A DNA stretch of 64,000 nt from Azospirillum sp. TSO35-2 (GTDB lineage Bacteria > Pseudomonadota > Alphaproteobacteria > Azospirillales > Azospirillaceae): the NCBI RefSeq assembly GCF_003116095.1, contig NZ_LGRA01000021.1, forward strand, positions 1,060,794 through 1,124,793, written 5' to 3'. Under the pieces are notes generated by a model. It was not told the DNA's origin and ran no database searches. It saw only the letters and a program-made list of their open reading frames with translations. Positions 9,665 to 22,843 of the stretch are shown here, one piece after another (position 1 is the stretch's first letter; every line of letters begins with the position of its first letter). The position numbers and the translations under genes were made by a program.

Positions 9665-10009
9665 CTATGCGGGAAGCTTCGGCTTTGCATCATCGCCATG
9701 GTAGCGGAGATAGGCGCGCGGGTCGCACGGTTCCCCCAGCGCCATGGCGCGGGCGCGGTGGATGTGCTGCATCAGGACGTCGCGGAATTCCTGGGCGGTC
9801 AGGTCGCTCCACTCCGGCGTCTCGTTGGCGAAGGTCATCTGGGCGGCCGTCGCCTCGAACAGGCGCAGCCACTCGTCCGCCTTGCCGGCCGGATCCTCGG
9901 CGTTGCGGAACTGCTCCGCCATCATCTTGGTCATCAGGGTGCCAAGGGCCAGCAGGTTCACATGCAGCAGCATGTTGCCCAGCATGACGTCGGGCTTTTC
10001 GTCGAGCAT
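9665..10009 (-). CDS. Hypothetical protein, 114 residues
   Basis: Not recognised. The product is mostly helical, Met-rich at its N-terminus (VMLGNMLLHVNLLALGTLMTKMMAEQF) and has no clear membrane segment or signal peptide. It lies 144 bp upstream of, and on the same strand as, the TPR glycosyltransferase gene, and could be cotranscribed with it. Third-position GC bias in this frame fits a real gene. A link to flagellin modification is only suggested by position. Confidence 0.6.
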   Translation of the reverse strand: MLDEKPDVMLGNMLLHVNLLALGTLMTKMMAEQFRNAEDPAGKADEWLRLFEATAAQMTFANETPEWSDLTAQEFRDVLMQHIHRARAMALGEPCDPRAYLRYHGDDAKPKLPA

Positions 10010-10080
10010 GGGATGTCACTCCGGACGGTGTCGTGACCCTGCACACGGCGGAGCGGGCGAAAGCTGGCGCGGTTTTTTCG

Positions 10081-10120
10081 AAAAAAGAAAACCCCCTCTC
10101 CGCCGGGGCGGACAGGGGGC
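10081..10120 (-). terminator. Rho-independent terminator of fruBKA
   Basis: On the - strand, 28 bp after the fruA stop codon, a GC-rich hairpin (arms at about 10092-10104 and 10108-10120, one mismatch) is followed by TTTTCTTTTTT. This is a textbook intrinsic terminator. Just beyond lies the perfect palindrome TTTTTTCGAAAAAA (10073-10086). Confidence 0.85.
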
Positions 10121-10147
10121 AAGGCCGGGAGGAAACGGTGGAGCCGG

Positions 10148-11932
<1,785 letters not shown>

Positions 11933-11944
11933 GATTTCCTCCTT

Positions 11945-11960
11945 GCGGGCCGTTGCCCGC
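11945..11960 (-). promoter_or_regulatory. Hairpin before the fruA ribosome site
   Basis: GCGGGC-CGTT-GCCCGC is a perfect 6-bp stem with a 4-base loop in the 72-bp gap between fruK and fruA. It sits directly next to the AAGGAGG ribosome site of fruA. It could stabilise the fruA message or tune its translation relative to fruBK; the role is inferred. Confidence 0.4.
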
Positions 11961-12004
11961 CCTGTCGTCGTTGCTTGTCGCTTGAAGTGGGGTCGTGTCG
12001 CGCG

Positions 12005-12972
12005 TCAGGACATTGCGGTCAGCTCTACCTTGGCCGCCAGGGCCCGCACCGTCGCCGGGTCGGGCAGGTTCGGGCCGAACCGGCGGAGCTTGGCGGCGGC
12101 GAAGGCCACCGACAGCCGCGCCAGGGTTTCCGGATCGCCATCCTCCTGGAAGGCGGCGATCAGCCCGGCCACCATCGCATCGCCGGCCCCGACGGTGCTC
12201 AGCGCGGTGACCGGCGGCAGCCGGCCCCGCAGCGCGGTGTCGCCGGTGACGAACAGCGCGCCGTCGGCGCCCAGCGACACCACCACCACCGCCACGCCGC
12301 GGCGGTGCAGGTCGCGCGCCGCCGCCAGCAGGTCGGCGGTGGTCGGCAGCGGCCGGCCGGCCCAATCCTCCAACTCGTGGCGGTTCGGCTTGATGCAGTG
12401 GGGCAGCGCGCCGGTCGTCGCCAGCGCCGCCGCCAGCGGCGCCCCGCTGCTGTCCAGCACGACACGCCCGCCCAGCTCCGTCAGGTCGGCGGTCAGCGTG
12501 GCGTAGGCGTCGACCGGCAGCCCGTCCGGCAGGCTGCCGGCCAGCAGCACCGTGGTGCCCGGCTCCATCAGGTCGTGCAGCGTGTGGCGCACCCGCTGCA
12601 ACGCGCCGTCATCGGCGGTCAGGCCGGGCAGGTTGATGTCGGTGGTGTCGTTGGCGGCGAGGTCGGCGATCTTGATGTTGACCCGCGTCTCGCCGGCCAG
12701 CCGCAGGAAGGCGTCGGCGATGCCCTTGGCCGCGAACAGCGTCTCGAACGGCGCGGCGTTGCCGGCGCCGAGCAGGCCGGTGGCGACCACCGGCGTGCCC
12801 CAGTCGGCGAGGCAACTGGCGACGTTGACGCCCTTGCCGCCGGCGTTGTGGCGCACCGCCCGGGCCCGGTGGACGCTGCCCGGCGTCAGCGCGTCGACCG
12901 TGATGGTCTGGTCGATCGCCGGGTTCAGCGTGACGGTGACGACCGGCTTGCCGCCGTTCACGATGTCCCCGC

Positions 12973-12976
<4 letters not shown>
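12005..12976 (-). CDS. fruK: 1-phosphofructokinase (FruK)
   Basis: FruK converts fructose-1-phosphate and ATP to fructose-1,6-bisphosphate in the cytoplasm, the step after FruA. The 323-residue protein is a PfkB/ribokinase-family kinase: VTLNPAIDQTI at the start, the GGKGVNVA substrate motif near residue 50, and the catalytic STVGAGDAMVAG motif near 255 with the catalytic Asp. The frame stays open far upstream, but the start is fixed by the ATGA overlap with the fruB stop (12973-12976), showing coupled translation. Confidence 0.95.
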
Positions 12977-15504
<2,528 letters not shown>

Positions 15505-15550
15505 GACGACCGTCTCCTCCGCAGGTTCTTGTGCGTCCTCTTGCCACTCA

Positions 15551-15564
15551 GTGAAAACGATTAC
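15551..15564. promoter_or_regulatory. Cra/FruR-like operator O1 in the fruB promoter
   Basis: GTGAAAACGATTAC resembles the LacI-family FruR/Cra site (TGAAACGTTTCA type) with a central CG. On the fruB strand a TTGACA -35 box lies at 15573-15578, and the -10 position (15550-15555, TTCACT) falls in this operator. Binding of FruR here would block RNA polymerase. The match is imperfect in the right half. Confidence 0.6.
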
Positions 15565-15663
15565 AGAGTCCCTGTCAACGCTTGTTGCGTTGCAGCATAA
15601 AGGGTTTTCTGGAAGAACGGCTTGTGTGCGGACGAAAAATGGGGGATGTTTTCGGCAAGTCGA

Positions 15664-15677
15664 TGGAAACGTTTTCA
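15664..15677. promoter_or_regulatory. Cra/FruR-like operator O2 between fruB and fruR
   Basis: TGGAAACGTTTTCA is a near-perfect palindrome around a central ACGT and closely matches the known Cra/FruR consensus. It lies 88 bp before fruR and about 113 bp (centre to centre) from O1, a distance compatible with looping by a tetrameric LacI-family repressor and with autoregulation of fruR. Confidence 0.7.
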
Positions 15678-15764
15678 GAAAACGGCGGTCCCTGGTCAAG
15701 CCGGGGCGGCCGTCGGTAAGATCGCCCTCCCCATTCGGGGCGCCCCCTCACGATCGGTTTCGAC

Positions 15765-16820
15765 ATGAGCGTCACCGCCAAAGCCCCCACCCAGGCCAAA
15801 GCCACGGCCAAGACCGCGAACGCCAAGGCCGGCATCAAGGACGTGGCCCAGGCCGCCGGGGTGTCGGTCGCCACCGTGTCGCGCGTGCTGGGCAACGGCC
15901 CGGTCAGCGAAGCGCTGCGCAAGCGGGTGGAGGACGCGGTGCGGGCCACCGGCTACCGCCCGAACCTGTCGGCGCGGCGGCTGCGCTCGCAGCATTCGCA
16001 GACCATCGGGCTGATCGTGTCGGACATCCGCAACCCCTTCTTCACCGCGGTCAGCCGGGCGGTGGAGGATGCGGCCTACCGCGCCGGGATGCGCGTCATC
16101 CTGTGCAACAGCGACGAGAACCCGGAACGCGAGGAGCTGTACCTGCGCCTGATGCAGGAGGAGCGGATCACCGGCCTGATCTTCGCCCCCACCAGCGCGA
16201 CGCTGGGCCGGCTCGACACGCTGGACCTCGATTTCCCCGTCGTGCTGATCGACCGCAACGCCCCCACCGGCCGGCACGACGCCGTGGTGCTGGACAACGC
16301 GCGCGCCGCCGCCATGCTGGTGGAGCATCTGCACGACCGCGGCTATCGCCGCATCGCCGGCCTGTTCGGCAACACCAGCACCACCGGAGCCGAACGGCAC
16401 GAGGGCTACCGCGCCGCCATGGCCGCGCGCGGCCTGACGCCGGATGCCCGCTTCCTCGCCCCCTACGCCGATGCGGCGGAGGAGGCGGTGGTGCGCTGGA
16501 TGGCGGAGCCCGACCGGCCGGAGGCCTTCGTCGTCAGCAACAGCCTGTTCCTGATGGGGGTCGTCAAGGCGGCGCACCGGCTCGGCCTCGCCATCCCGGA
16601 CGGGCTGGCGGTCGCCGGCTTCGACAACGAACCCTGGACCGAGCTGGTCGGCCCCGGCCTGACGGTGATCGAGCAGCCGGTGCAGGACATCGGCCATTCG
16701 GCGATGGCGCTGCTGTTCGAACGGCTGGAGTCCCCGGACCGCCCCAGCCGCAAGCTGGTGCTGGGCGGCACCTGCGTGGTGCGCGGATCGACCGGCGCGC
16801 GCACGGTCCACGCCCGCTGA
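15765..16820 (+). CDS. fruR: LacI-family transcriptional regulator, likely FruR repressor of fruBKA
   Basis: A 351-residue LacI/GalR protein. After a 22-residue Ala/Lys-rich leader comes the helix-turn-helix IKDVAQAAGVSVATVSRVLG and hinge (YRPNLSARRLRS), then a periplasmic-binding-like effector domain (IGLIVSDIRNPFFTAV, ending in GFDNEPWTELVGPGLTVIEQP). It is transcribed away from fruB, and two FruR-type operators lie in the shared 260-bp gap. Known relatives release DNA on binding fructose-1-phosphate; that effector is inferred here. Confidence 0.9.
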   Translation: MSVTAKAPTQAKATAKTANAKAGIKDVAQAAGVSVATVSRVLGNGPVSEALRKRVEDAVRATGYRPNLSARRLRSQHSQTIGLIVSDIRNPFFTAVSRAVEDAAYRAGMRVILCNSDENPEREELYLRLMQEERITGLIFAPTSATLGRLDTLDLDFPVVLIDRNAPTGRHDAVVLDNARAAAMLVEHLHDRGYRRIAGLFGNTSTTGAERHEGYRAAMAARGLTPDARFLAPYADAAEEAVVRWMAEPDRPEAFVVSNSLFLMGVVKAAHRLGLAIPDGLAVAGFDNEPWTELVGPGLTVIEQPVQDIGHSAMALLFERLESPDRPSRKLVLGGTCVVRGSTGARTVHAR

Positions 16821-17369
16821 CGGCCCCGCCGACGCTGGCGCCCCGCCCGCCTGACCGGCACCCGGCACCCGTGAAACGGGCGCAGCCGCGCACACGGCTC
16901 ACCGCCCGTGCGGCGCCCGACCGGCGGGGGAGTACCCCGTCCGCTGGTGGATTGGCCCCAGCCATACGTCTGACCCGAACGATACGCTAGCACGCCGGAA
17001 TTGCGTCATCGGGCGGTCGGAAAAAAATACCCCTGCAGTGTTTTGGAAGAAGAGTTCCGAAAGCGGCGTTGACCGTTGCCGCGGTTCCCTACTACCGTTC
17101 GGTGTGCAGTTGCGAAGGAACAGGAACCAACGGTCACAGTAACGACATTAAACTTTTGCCAGTTTTCTTGTTGTGGCGGCGTCTCTCGGCCCAGAACTTC
17201 TGTTGGACACCCCAACAAGTTCGCAAGAAATAACCGGGCAGTTCGGTTACCGAGCAGAAATGTTCTTTTAAAACCGCAAATCCTCCACCGACCATCGGTG
17301 TCCCCGATGGGGAAACCCGCATCCAGTCCCAGACAACGACCCGGCGCCACCACAGGGAATGATTGCGCG
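16821..17369. other. Non-coding leader before the exopolysaccharide operon
   Basis: No convincing gene. The first 150 bp are GC-rich and follow fruR; from about 16990 the base composition becomes clearly AT-richer. It holds GAACGATACG (16977-16986), TTTTGGAAGA (17041-17050), the inverted repeat TGTTGG-N5-CCAACA (17201-17217) and AACCG-N7-CGGTT (17232-17248). The flippase frame is open through part of it, but codon use there is unlike the gene and no ribosome site supports an earlier start. Likely a long 5' leader or regulatory region for the polysaccharide genes. Confidence 0.6.
17201..17217. promoter_or_regulatory. Inverted repeat in the exopolysaccharide leader
   Basis: TGTTGG-ACACC-CCAACA is a perfect 6-bp inverted repeat 153 bp before the flippase start. 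It could be an operator half-site pair or a leader hairpin. There is no T-tract, so it is not an intrinsic terminator. Confidence 0.4.
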
Positions 17370-18722
17370 ATGCCAAGCCGTTCCACGGATCAGCCAGCCC
17401 GGACAACGACACCCCGCAGCTTCGTTCGGGATGGGGCCGCCACGATCCTCGTCACCGCCGCGACCATGGGGCTCGGCCTGCTGACCGGCGTGCTGGTCGC
17501 CCGGACGCTGGGTCCCGATGGCCGGGGGGCGCTGACCGCGGTCCTGACCACGACGCAGCTGCTGGGCTGGCTGTTCGGCATGGGCTGCGGCAAGGCGGTG
17601 ACCTACGCCCTGTCGCGCGACCCGTCGGTGGCCGGCCGGCTGATGTCGAGCTGGGCCTTGATGCTGATGCCGGTCGCCGCCGCGGCGATCGCCGCCGGGC
17701 TGTTCCTGCTGCCGACCCTGCTGGCGGCCCAGCCGGCGGAGACGCTGGCGCTGGCCCGCCTCTACCTGCCGATGATCGCGCTGGCGCTCCTGTCGGAACT
17801 GATGCTGGGCCTGCTGCTGGGTGACCAGGATTTCCGCACCTTCAACACCCTGAACTTCGTCCAGCCGGCCGGCGTCGCCGCCGCCTATCTGGCGCTGTGG
17901 GCGGCCGGCCGCTTCACCGTCGAGACCGCGGTGGCCGCCCAGGCGGCGATGAGCACGCTGGTGCTGGTCGCGGCGACCGCGCGCATCCTGTCGCGCCACG
18001 GCCTCGCCCGGCCGGACTGGGCGCTGGGCCGCCGCACCTTCTGGTACGCGCTGCGCACCCACGGCGACGTGGTGGGCGGGGTCGTCACCCAGCGGCTGGA
18101 CCTGCTGATCATCCCCGCCTACCTGCCGGCGGCGCAGGTCGGGCTGTACGCGCTGGCCACCAGCCTGTCCTGGCTGATCGTCAGCCTGTCGAGCGCGCTC
18201 GCCACCGTGGTGATGCCGGCGGCGGCCCGCCGCGGCCGGTCGGGACGCGATCTGGTGCTGAACAGCCTGCAGGCGACCTTCGCGGTCGGCGGGGTGCTGG
18301 GCGGCGGGCTGTTCGTCTTCGCCGACCTCGCCATCCGCCTCGTCTACGGCCCGGCCTTCGCCGACAGCGCGCTGCCGCTGCGCCTGATGCTGCCGGGGGC
18401 CGTGCTCTACGCCGCGGCGGCGATCCTGCTGAACGGGCTCTACGCCGAGAACCGGCCCTTCACCGCGACCCTGGCGCATCTGCTGGGCATGGTGGTGACG
18501 ATGGGCGGGCTGCTTCTCTTCCTGCGCGACGGCGGGATCCTGGCCGCCGCCCTGGTGTCCACCGTCGCCTACGCCCTGGTCTTCGCCACCGCCGCCATCC
18601 TTTACCGCCGCGCCACCGGCCTGCCCTGGCGGGTCTTCCTGCCCGACCCGGCGGTTCTGGCGGCGCTGCCCCGACGCCTTCTCGTGAAACCGACGCCCGC
18701 CACCTCCGCCATGGGCGAGTGA
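17370..18722 (+). CDS. Polysaccharide flippase (Wzx/MOP superfamily)
   Basis: A 450-residue inner-membrane protein with about twelve hydrophobic segments and the family opening (DGAATILVTAATMGLGLLTG, then ARTLGPDGRGALTAVL). Proteins of this type move lipid-linked sugar repeat units across the membrane. AGGGA at 17354-17358 lies 11 bp before the ATG; a longer frame runs upstream into AT-rich leader and is not used. It is the first gene of the exopolysaccharide cluster, 31 bp before the next. Its partner would be the polymerase encoded 8.6 kb downstream. Confidence 0.88.
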   Translation: MPSRSTDQPARTTTPRSFVRDGAATILVTAATMGLGLLTGVLVARTLGPDGRGALTAVLTTTQLLGWLFGMGCGKAVTYALSRDPSVAGRLMSSWALMLMPVAAAAIAAGLFLLPTLLAAQPAETLALARLYLPMIALALLSELMLGLLLGDQDFRTFNTLNFVQPAGVAAAYLALWAAGRFTVETAVAAQAAMSTLVLVAATARILSRHGLARPDWALGRRTFWYALRTHGDVVGGVVTQRLDLLIIPAYLPAAQVGLYALATSLSWLIVSLSSALATVVMPAAARRGRSGRDLVLNSLQATFAVGGVLGGGLFVFADLAIRLVYGPAFADSALPLRLMLPGAVLYAAAAILLNGLYAENRPFTATLAHLLGMVVTMGGLLLFLRDGGILAAALVSTVAYALVFATAAILYRRATGLPWRVFLPDPAVLAALPRRLLVKPTPATSAMGE

Positions 18723-18753
18723 CCCGAACTCCACAGGAACCGAGGAAACCACG

Positions 18754-20616
18754 ATGCGCCTGTCGCTCTTGACGCCCGAATACCCACCCGGCGAAAAGCT
18801 CGGCGGTATCGCCACCCACACCCACACCATGGCGCGCGCCCTGGTGCGCGCCGGCCACGAGGTGCAGGTGGTGACGCCGTGGAAGGGCGGCGGGATCGCG
18901 CCTGGGATCGCCCCAGGGATTGCCGTCGAGGATGGGGTGACGGTGCAGCGCGTCGACCTCGGCGGGCGGGTCCACCCGGTCGTCGACCGCTTCCGCGTCA
19001 ACCGCCGCCTCGCCGACGCCGTGCGCGCCTTCCGGCCCGACGTCGTCCACGCGGCGGAGTTCGACGCCGACGCCTGGTGGCTGACCCGCTTCAGCAACCT
19101 GCCGGTGGTGACGCGGCTGGCGACGCCGACCGCCCTGGTGATGGACACCAACAACCAGCCCTGGGTCCCGCACACCCATCTGCTGAACGCGCTGGAGCGT
19201 GACCAGACCCGGCGCAGCGCCGCCATCTACGCCTCCACCCGCGCCATCGCCCTGCGGGTCGCCCAGTACTGGCGGATCGCGCCGGAGCTGATCCAGGTGA
19301 TCCCCAACAGCATCGACCTCGCCGCGGTGCGGGCCGCCGGAGCCGGCGATCCGCCGGTGCCGCTGCCCGAGCGCTACATCGTCTTCTTCGGCCGGCTGGA
19401 GGGGCGCAAGGGCATCGGGCCGCTGGGCCGCGCCATCCCCGACGTGCTGGCGGCCAACCCGGGCCTGCATCTGGTCATAGTCGGCGGCGAGGATCCGGCG
19501 AGCGCCGGGGCGATCGCCCAGTTCCGCCGCGACGTGGCGCCGGTGGCCGACCGCGTCCATCTGCTGGGCGCGCTGCCGCGCAACGACGCGCTGGCGGTGG
19601 TGGCGCGGGCGGAGCTGGCCGTGGTGCCGTCGCTGTGGGAGAGCTTCGGCTTCGTCGTGGTGGAGGCGATGGCGCTGGGCGTGCCGGTGGTCGCCAGCGA
19701 CTGCGGCGGCCTGCCGGAGATCGTCGAGGAGGGCCGCTCCGGCTGGCTGGTCCCGCCGGGCGAGGCGGTGCCGCTGCGCGACACCCTGATCGCCCGCCTG
19801 GCCGACCGCGACGGGCTGGCCGCCGCCGCCGACGCCGCCCGCCGGCGGGCCGCCGACTTCGACGTCGACACCGTCACCGCCGGCGTCGTGGCCCTGCTGG
19901 AGCACGCCAGGGCGGAGCGCGGCCGGGCCGCCACCTCCACCATCTACAACAACGGCTACCGCCGCCATTTCCGCCCCGACCACCCGACCACGCCCTTCTA
20001 CCGCATCTATGACGAGAAGCGGCGCGCGGTGGCGGCCGAGCTGGAGCGGTCGCCGCGCCTGCGCATCCTCGATGTCGGCGGCGGCTATGGCCGCATCACC
20101 GGGCCCTTCGCCGAACGGCACGACGTGACGCTGGTCGACATCTCCGAACAGATGCTGTGCGAAGCGAAGGAGCGCTTCCCGGCCCTGACCGTGCAGCAGG
20201 CCGACGCCCGCAAGCTGCCCTTCCCCGACGACAGCTTCGACCTCGTCATCGCGATGGACCTGCTGTGCCACCTGCCCGACCTGGAGGCCGGCATCCGCGA
20301 GCTGCGGCGGGTGACCAGGCCGGGCGGGCGGATCGCCTGCGACACCACCAACGCCAACCCGCTGTGGGTGGTCGCCTATCCCAGCTATTACCGCTGGCGG
20401 CCCGACCGGCTGCTGGCGACCATGCGCTGCCACGGCGTCCTGCCGGAATGGAAGACCATCGTCCGCCATCACTGGGCGCAGGAGATGCGCAAGGCGCTGG
20501 CCGCCACCGGGCTGACCCTGCAGAAGACCGACCATTTCGGCCCGCCGGGCGTGGCCAAATGGCATTTGTGGTGGTGCCAGCGCGGCGGCAACGGCCCGAA
20601 GGGAACGACGCCGTGA
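18754..20616 (+). CDS. Bifunctional glycosyltransferase (GT4)-methyltransferase
   Basis: A 620-residue fusion. Residues 1-385 are a GT-B glycosyltransferase of family 4: LLTPEYPPGEKLGGIATHTHTMA at the start, YIVFFGRLEGRKGIGPL mid-way and the VVPSLWESFGFVVVEAMALG nucleotide-sugar motif. Residues about 400-600 are a class I SAM methyltransferase: ILDVGGGYGRITGPFA (motif I), then DARKLPFPDDSFDLVIAMDLL. The fusion suggests that one protein adds a sugar and methylates the product. A GIAPGIAPGIA triplet repeat near residue 50 is a local tandem duplication. It overlaps the next gene by 4 bp. Confidence 0.85.
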   Translation: MRLSLLTPEYPPGEKLGGIATHTHTMARALVRAGHEVQVVTPWKGGGIAPGIAPGIAVEDGVTVQRVDLGGRVHPVVDRFRVNRRLADAVRAFRPDVVHAAEFDADAWWLTRFSNLPVVTRLATPTALVMDTNNQPWVPHTHLLNALERDQTRRSAAIYASTRAIALRVAQYWRIAPELIQVIPNSIDLAAVRAAGAGDPPVPLPERYIVFFGRLEGRKGIGPLGRAIPDVLAANPGLHLVIVGGEDPASAGAIAQFRRDVAPVADRVHLLGALPRNDALAVVARAELAVVPSLWESFGFVVVEAMALGVPVVASDCGGLPEIVEEGRSGWLVPPGEAVPLRDTLIARLADRDGLAAAADAARRRAADFDVDTVTAGVVALLEHARAERGRAATSTIYNNGYRRHFRPDHPTTPFYRIYDEKRRAVAAELERSPRLRILDVGGGYGRITGPFAERHDVTLVDISEQMLCEAKERFPALTVQQADARKLPFPDDSFDLVIAMDLLCHLPDLEAGIRELRRVTRPGGRIACDTTNANPLWVVAYPSYYRWRPDRLLATMRCHGVLPEWKTIVRHHWAQEMRKALAATGLTLQKTDHFGPPGVAKWHLWWCQRGGNGPKGTTP

Positions 20617-22745
20617 AGCCCGCCCTCCTGCTCTACCTCGCCCATGGCGGCGACCCGCACCGGGTCGCGGTCGCCCCGGCTCTCGCCGCCGCCGCCGCCC
20701 GCGCCGGCTGGGCCTTCGACCTCTATTACGACGGGCGGCGCAGCGGCCGGCATTTCGGCGGCTGGGAGGATGGCGGCCGGACCGAGGCCACCGGCACCGG
20801 CAGCCTGGTCGCCGGCGGCCGCCACCTCGACCACGCGCTGTGGCTGACCACCCATTACCGCGTCGTCGCGCTCGGCGACCCCGGCTCGCCGCTGTGGTCG
20901 GTGGTGGAAGCCGGGGGCGAGGCGGCGTTGCGCAGCACCGACCCGGCCGCGCTCTACGAGGCCGCCTTCCGCCTGCTGGGCCAGCCGATCCCGGAGGAGG
21001 TGGTGGTGCTGGACGCCGCGCCGCAGACCCCGCTCGGCATCGTCGCCGCCCCCTTCCTCTACCCGCGCCTGCTGGCGGAGCCCTGCCTGGGCGTCGACGC
21101 CAGCGCCGACGCCGGGCTGCGCGCCCGGCTGGAGGCGCTGGGCGCCCGGCGCTTCGTCGGCGCCTGCGTCGACCCGGTACGGGCCGGCCGCTTCCCCGGC
21201 GGGCTCGACGCCGCCGAAGGCAGGGTGGCGGGGGAGAGCTACGCCAGCTTCAGCGCCGGTCTGGCCCACCGCTTCGCCGGCTGGGGCCGCGGCACGCTGC
21301 TGGGCGACCCCGACCTGATCGCGGCGCAACTGCCGCTGGCGGCGGCCAAGCGGCTGCTGCCGCTCTATGGCCGGCCGCAGACCGACGTGATCGAGCGGGC
21401 GGCCGACATCATCCGCGCCGGCGCCGACCCGGTCTATGGCCGGCAGTTCGACGACCACGACTTCTTCGCGCTGGGCCGGCTCGGCCGCGGCTTGCAGATC
21501 GTCGACCCCGACCCGCCCTTCGCCAGCGCCGTCGCGGTGCCGCTGCGCCTGCCCGAGCCGCCGCGCCCGGTCGCCGACTTCGAGCCCGATGACGCCACCT
21601 TGCGCCGCTGGGCCGGCGAGGGCCGGGTGCTGAGCACGCTGGTGCTGTGGTCGGGCATGATCCGCGAGCTGCACTGCATCCCGCGCATCCTCGATCTGGT
21701 GGCGGCGACCGGCCTGCGCTGCGGGCTGGTCGTCACCGTCGACAGCCTGACCCAGGCCAGCCCGGCCGACCTCGCCCTGCTGGCGGTGCCGGAGGACCGC
21801 GGCGGCGTGCTGGGCCGGGTCGAGCTGATGCTGGGCAGCACCGGCCGCGGCGTCTGCGCCGAGGGCGAGATGCCCCCCGACGAATTGGCCCGCCTGCTGA
21901 CCGACGCGCGGGCGGAGGTGGCGGGCATCCTGCCGCCCGGCCTGATGCCGCGCGGCTGGTGGCCGCTGGTCGACGCCCCGCTGGTTCCCGCCACCACCCC
22001 GCGCCTGCGTTGGGACGAGGGCCGTCCGGTCCTGCGCATCACACCCCGCCCGCGCCCGTCGGAGACGCCGGCCGCCGATGCCGGGGCCGCCGGCCCCACC
22101 CCCGCCCCCGCGCCGTCATCGCCGGCGACCGACGCCCGGCGCCTGATCGGCAATGCGCTGCGGCGCTACCGGCTCGACCGCTTCTACGAGGCGTGGCGCC
22201 CCTACGACAGCGCCCGGCCCGGCCCGGTCAGCCCCGCCGTCGCCGCCGCGGTGCGGTCCGCCGGCTTCGAGTACATGTGGACCAAGGCCGCCTTCGGGCA
22301 GGCCGGGCCGGCGCTGGTCGATGGCGATTTCGTGGCGCTGCCCTTCACCGCCGGCGACTGGGACGGCTGGTCGCCCTTCTACACGGTGCGCAACACCGGG
22401 CAGGTGCGCGCCGCCGAGCGGCGCCTGCTGCGGCCGGGCCGGCCGGGCTGGCTGGCGTCCAACATCGATTCCATCCTGTGGATGCTGCCGGGCGAGGTCC
22501 TGGAGAAGGGCCGGGCGCTGTTCCAGGTGGCGCAGCTCGTCGCCGGCGGCGGCGGGTCGGGCCGGCTGGTCAACGTCACCCCCAACACCGTCGCCCGCTA
22601 CGCCCGCATCCTGGCGGAGACAGCGACCAGGGTCACCGACGCGGGCACGGCCGCCCCAGGCACGACCGAAGCGCCGTCCACCGCTCCACCCCCCACCACG
22701 CCGCCGGCACACAAACGCACCCGCGACCCGGCCGAGGTCGGCTGA
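20613..22745 (+). CDS. Large unrecognised protein of the exopolysaccharide operon (710 residues)
   Basis: I do not recognise the family. The start is a GTG at 20613 inside a GTGA overlap with the glycosyltransferase-methyltransferase stop, so the two are translationally coupled. No signal peptide or membrane segment is evident. A central part (LWSGMIRELHCIPRILDLVAATGLRCGLVVTVD, residues about 345-380) could belong to a polysaccharide-deacetylase-like barrel, but the expected metal-binding pattern is not evident. A Pro/Ala-rich linker (about 490-510) precedes a C-terminal domain (SAGFEYMWTKAAFGQAGPAL), and the last 40 residues are a Thr/Pro-rich tail. Probably cytoplasmic and linked to polysaccharide synthesis or modification. 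Confidence 0.8.
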   Translation: MKPALLLYLAHGGDPHRVAVAPALAAAAARAGWAFDLYYDGRRSGRHFGGWEDGGRTEATGTGSLVAGGRHLDHALWLTTHYRVVALGDPGSPLWSVVEAGGEAALRSTDPAALYEAAFRLLGQPIPEEVVVLDAAPQTPLGIVAAPFLYPRLLAEPCLGVDASADAGLRARLEALGARRFVGACVDPVRAGRFPGGLDAAEGRVAGESYASFSAGLAHRFAGWGRGTLLGDPDLIAAQLPLAAAKRLLPLYGRPQTDVIERAADIIRAGADPVYGRQFDDHDFFALGRLGRGLQIVDPDPPFASAVAVPLRLPEPPRPVADFEPDDATLRRWAGEGRVLSTLVLWSGMIRELHCIPRILDLVAATGLRCGLVVTVDSLTQASPADLALLAVPEDRGGVLGRVELMLGSTGRGVCAEGEMPPDELARLLTDARAEVAGILPPGLMPRGWWPLVDAPLVPATTPRLRWDEGRPVLRITPRPRPSETPAADAGAAGPTPAPAPSSPATDARRLIGNALRRYRLDRFYEAWRPYDSARPGPVSPAVAAAVRSAGFEYMWTKAAFGQAGPALVDGDFVALPFTAGDWDGWSPFYTVRNTGQVRAAERRLLRPGRPGWLASNIDSILWMLPGEVLEKGRALFQVAQLVAGGGGSGRLVNVTPNTVARYARILAETATRVTDAGTAAPGTTEAPSTAPPPTTPPAHKRTRDPAEVG

Positions 22746-22843
22746 GCACCCCCGGAAGGCCGGGCCCCTGGACATCGGGTCCTTGGAAAACCGGGACGGT
22801 GCCGTCACGCCGAAACACACGCTTGTGAAAGAGGAGTCAGCCC

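Noticed and set aside
7259..10036. Long open frame of over 900 codons on the + strand
   Set aside because: It lies antisense to the TPR glycosyltransferase gene. The product is Arg/Gln/Gly-rich with no domain, as expected for a shadow of a GC-rich gene.
10073..10086. TTTTTTCGAAAAAA palindrome as a possible operator
   Set aside because: It overlaps the T-tract of the fruA terminator, which explains most of it.
17076..17369. 98-residue N-terminal extension of the flippase
   Set aside because: Unlike the family, no ribosome site, and it crosses the inverted-repeat leader.
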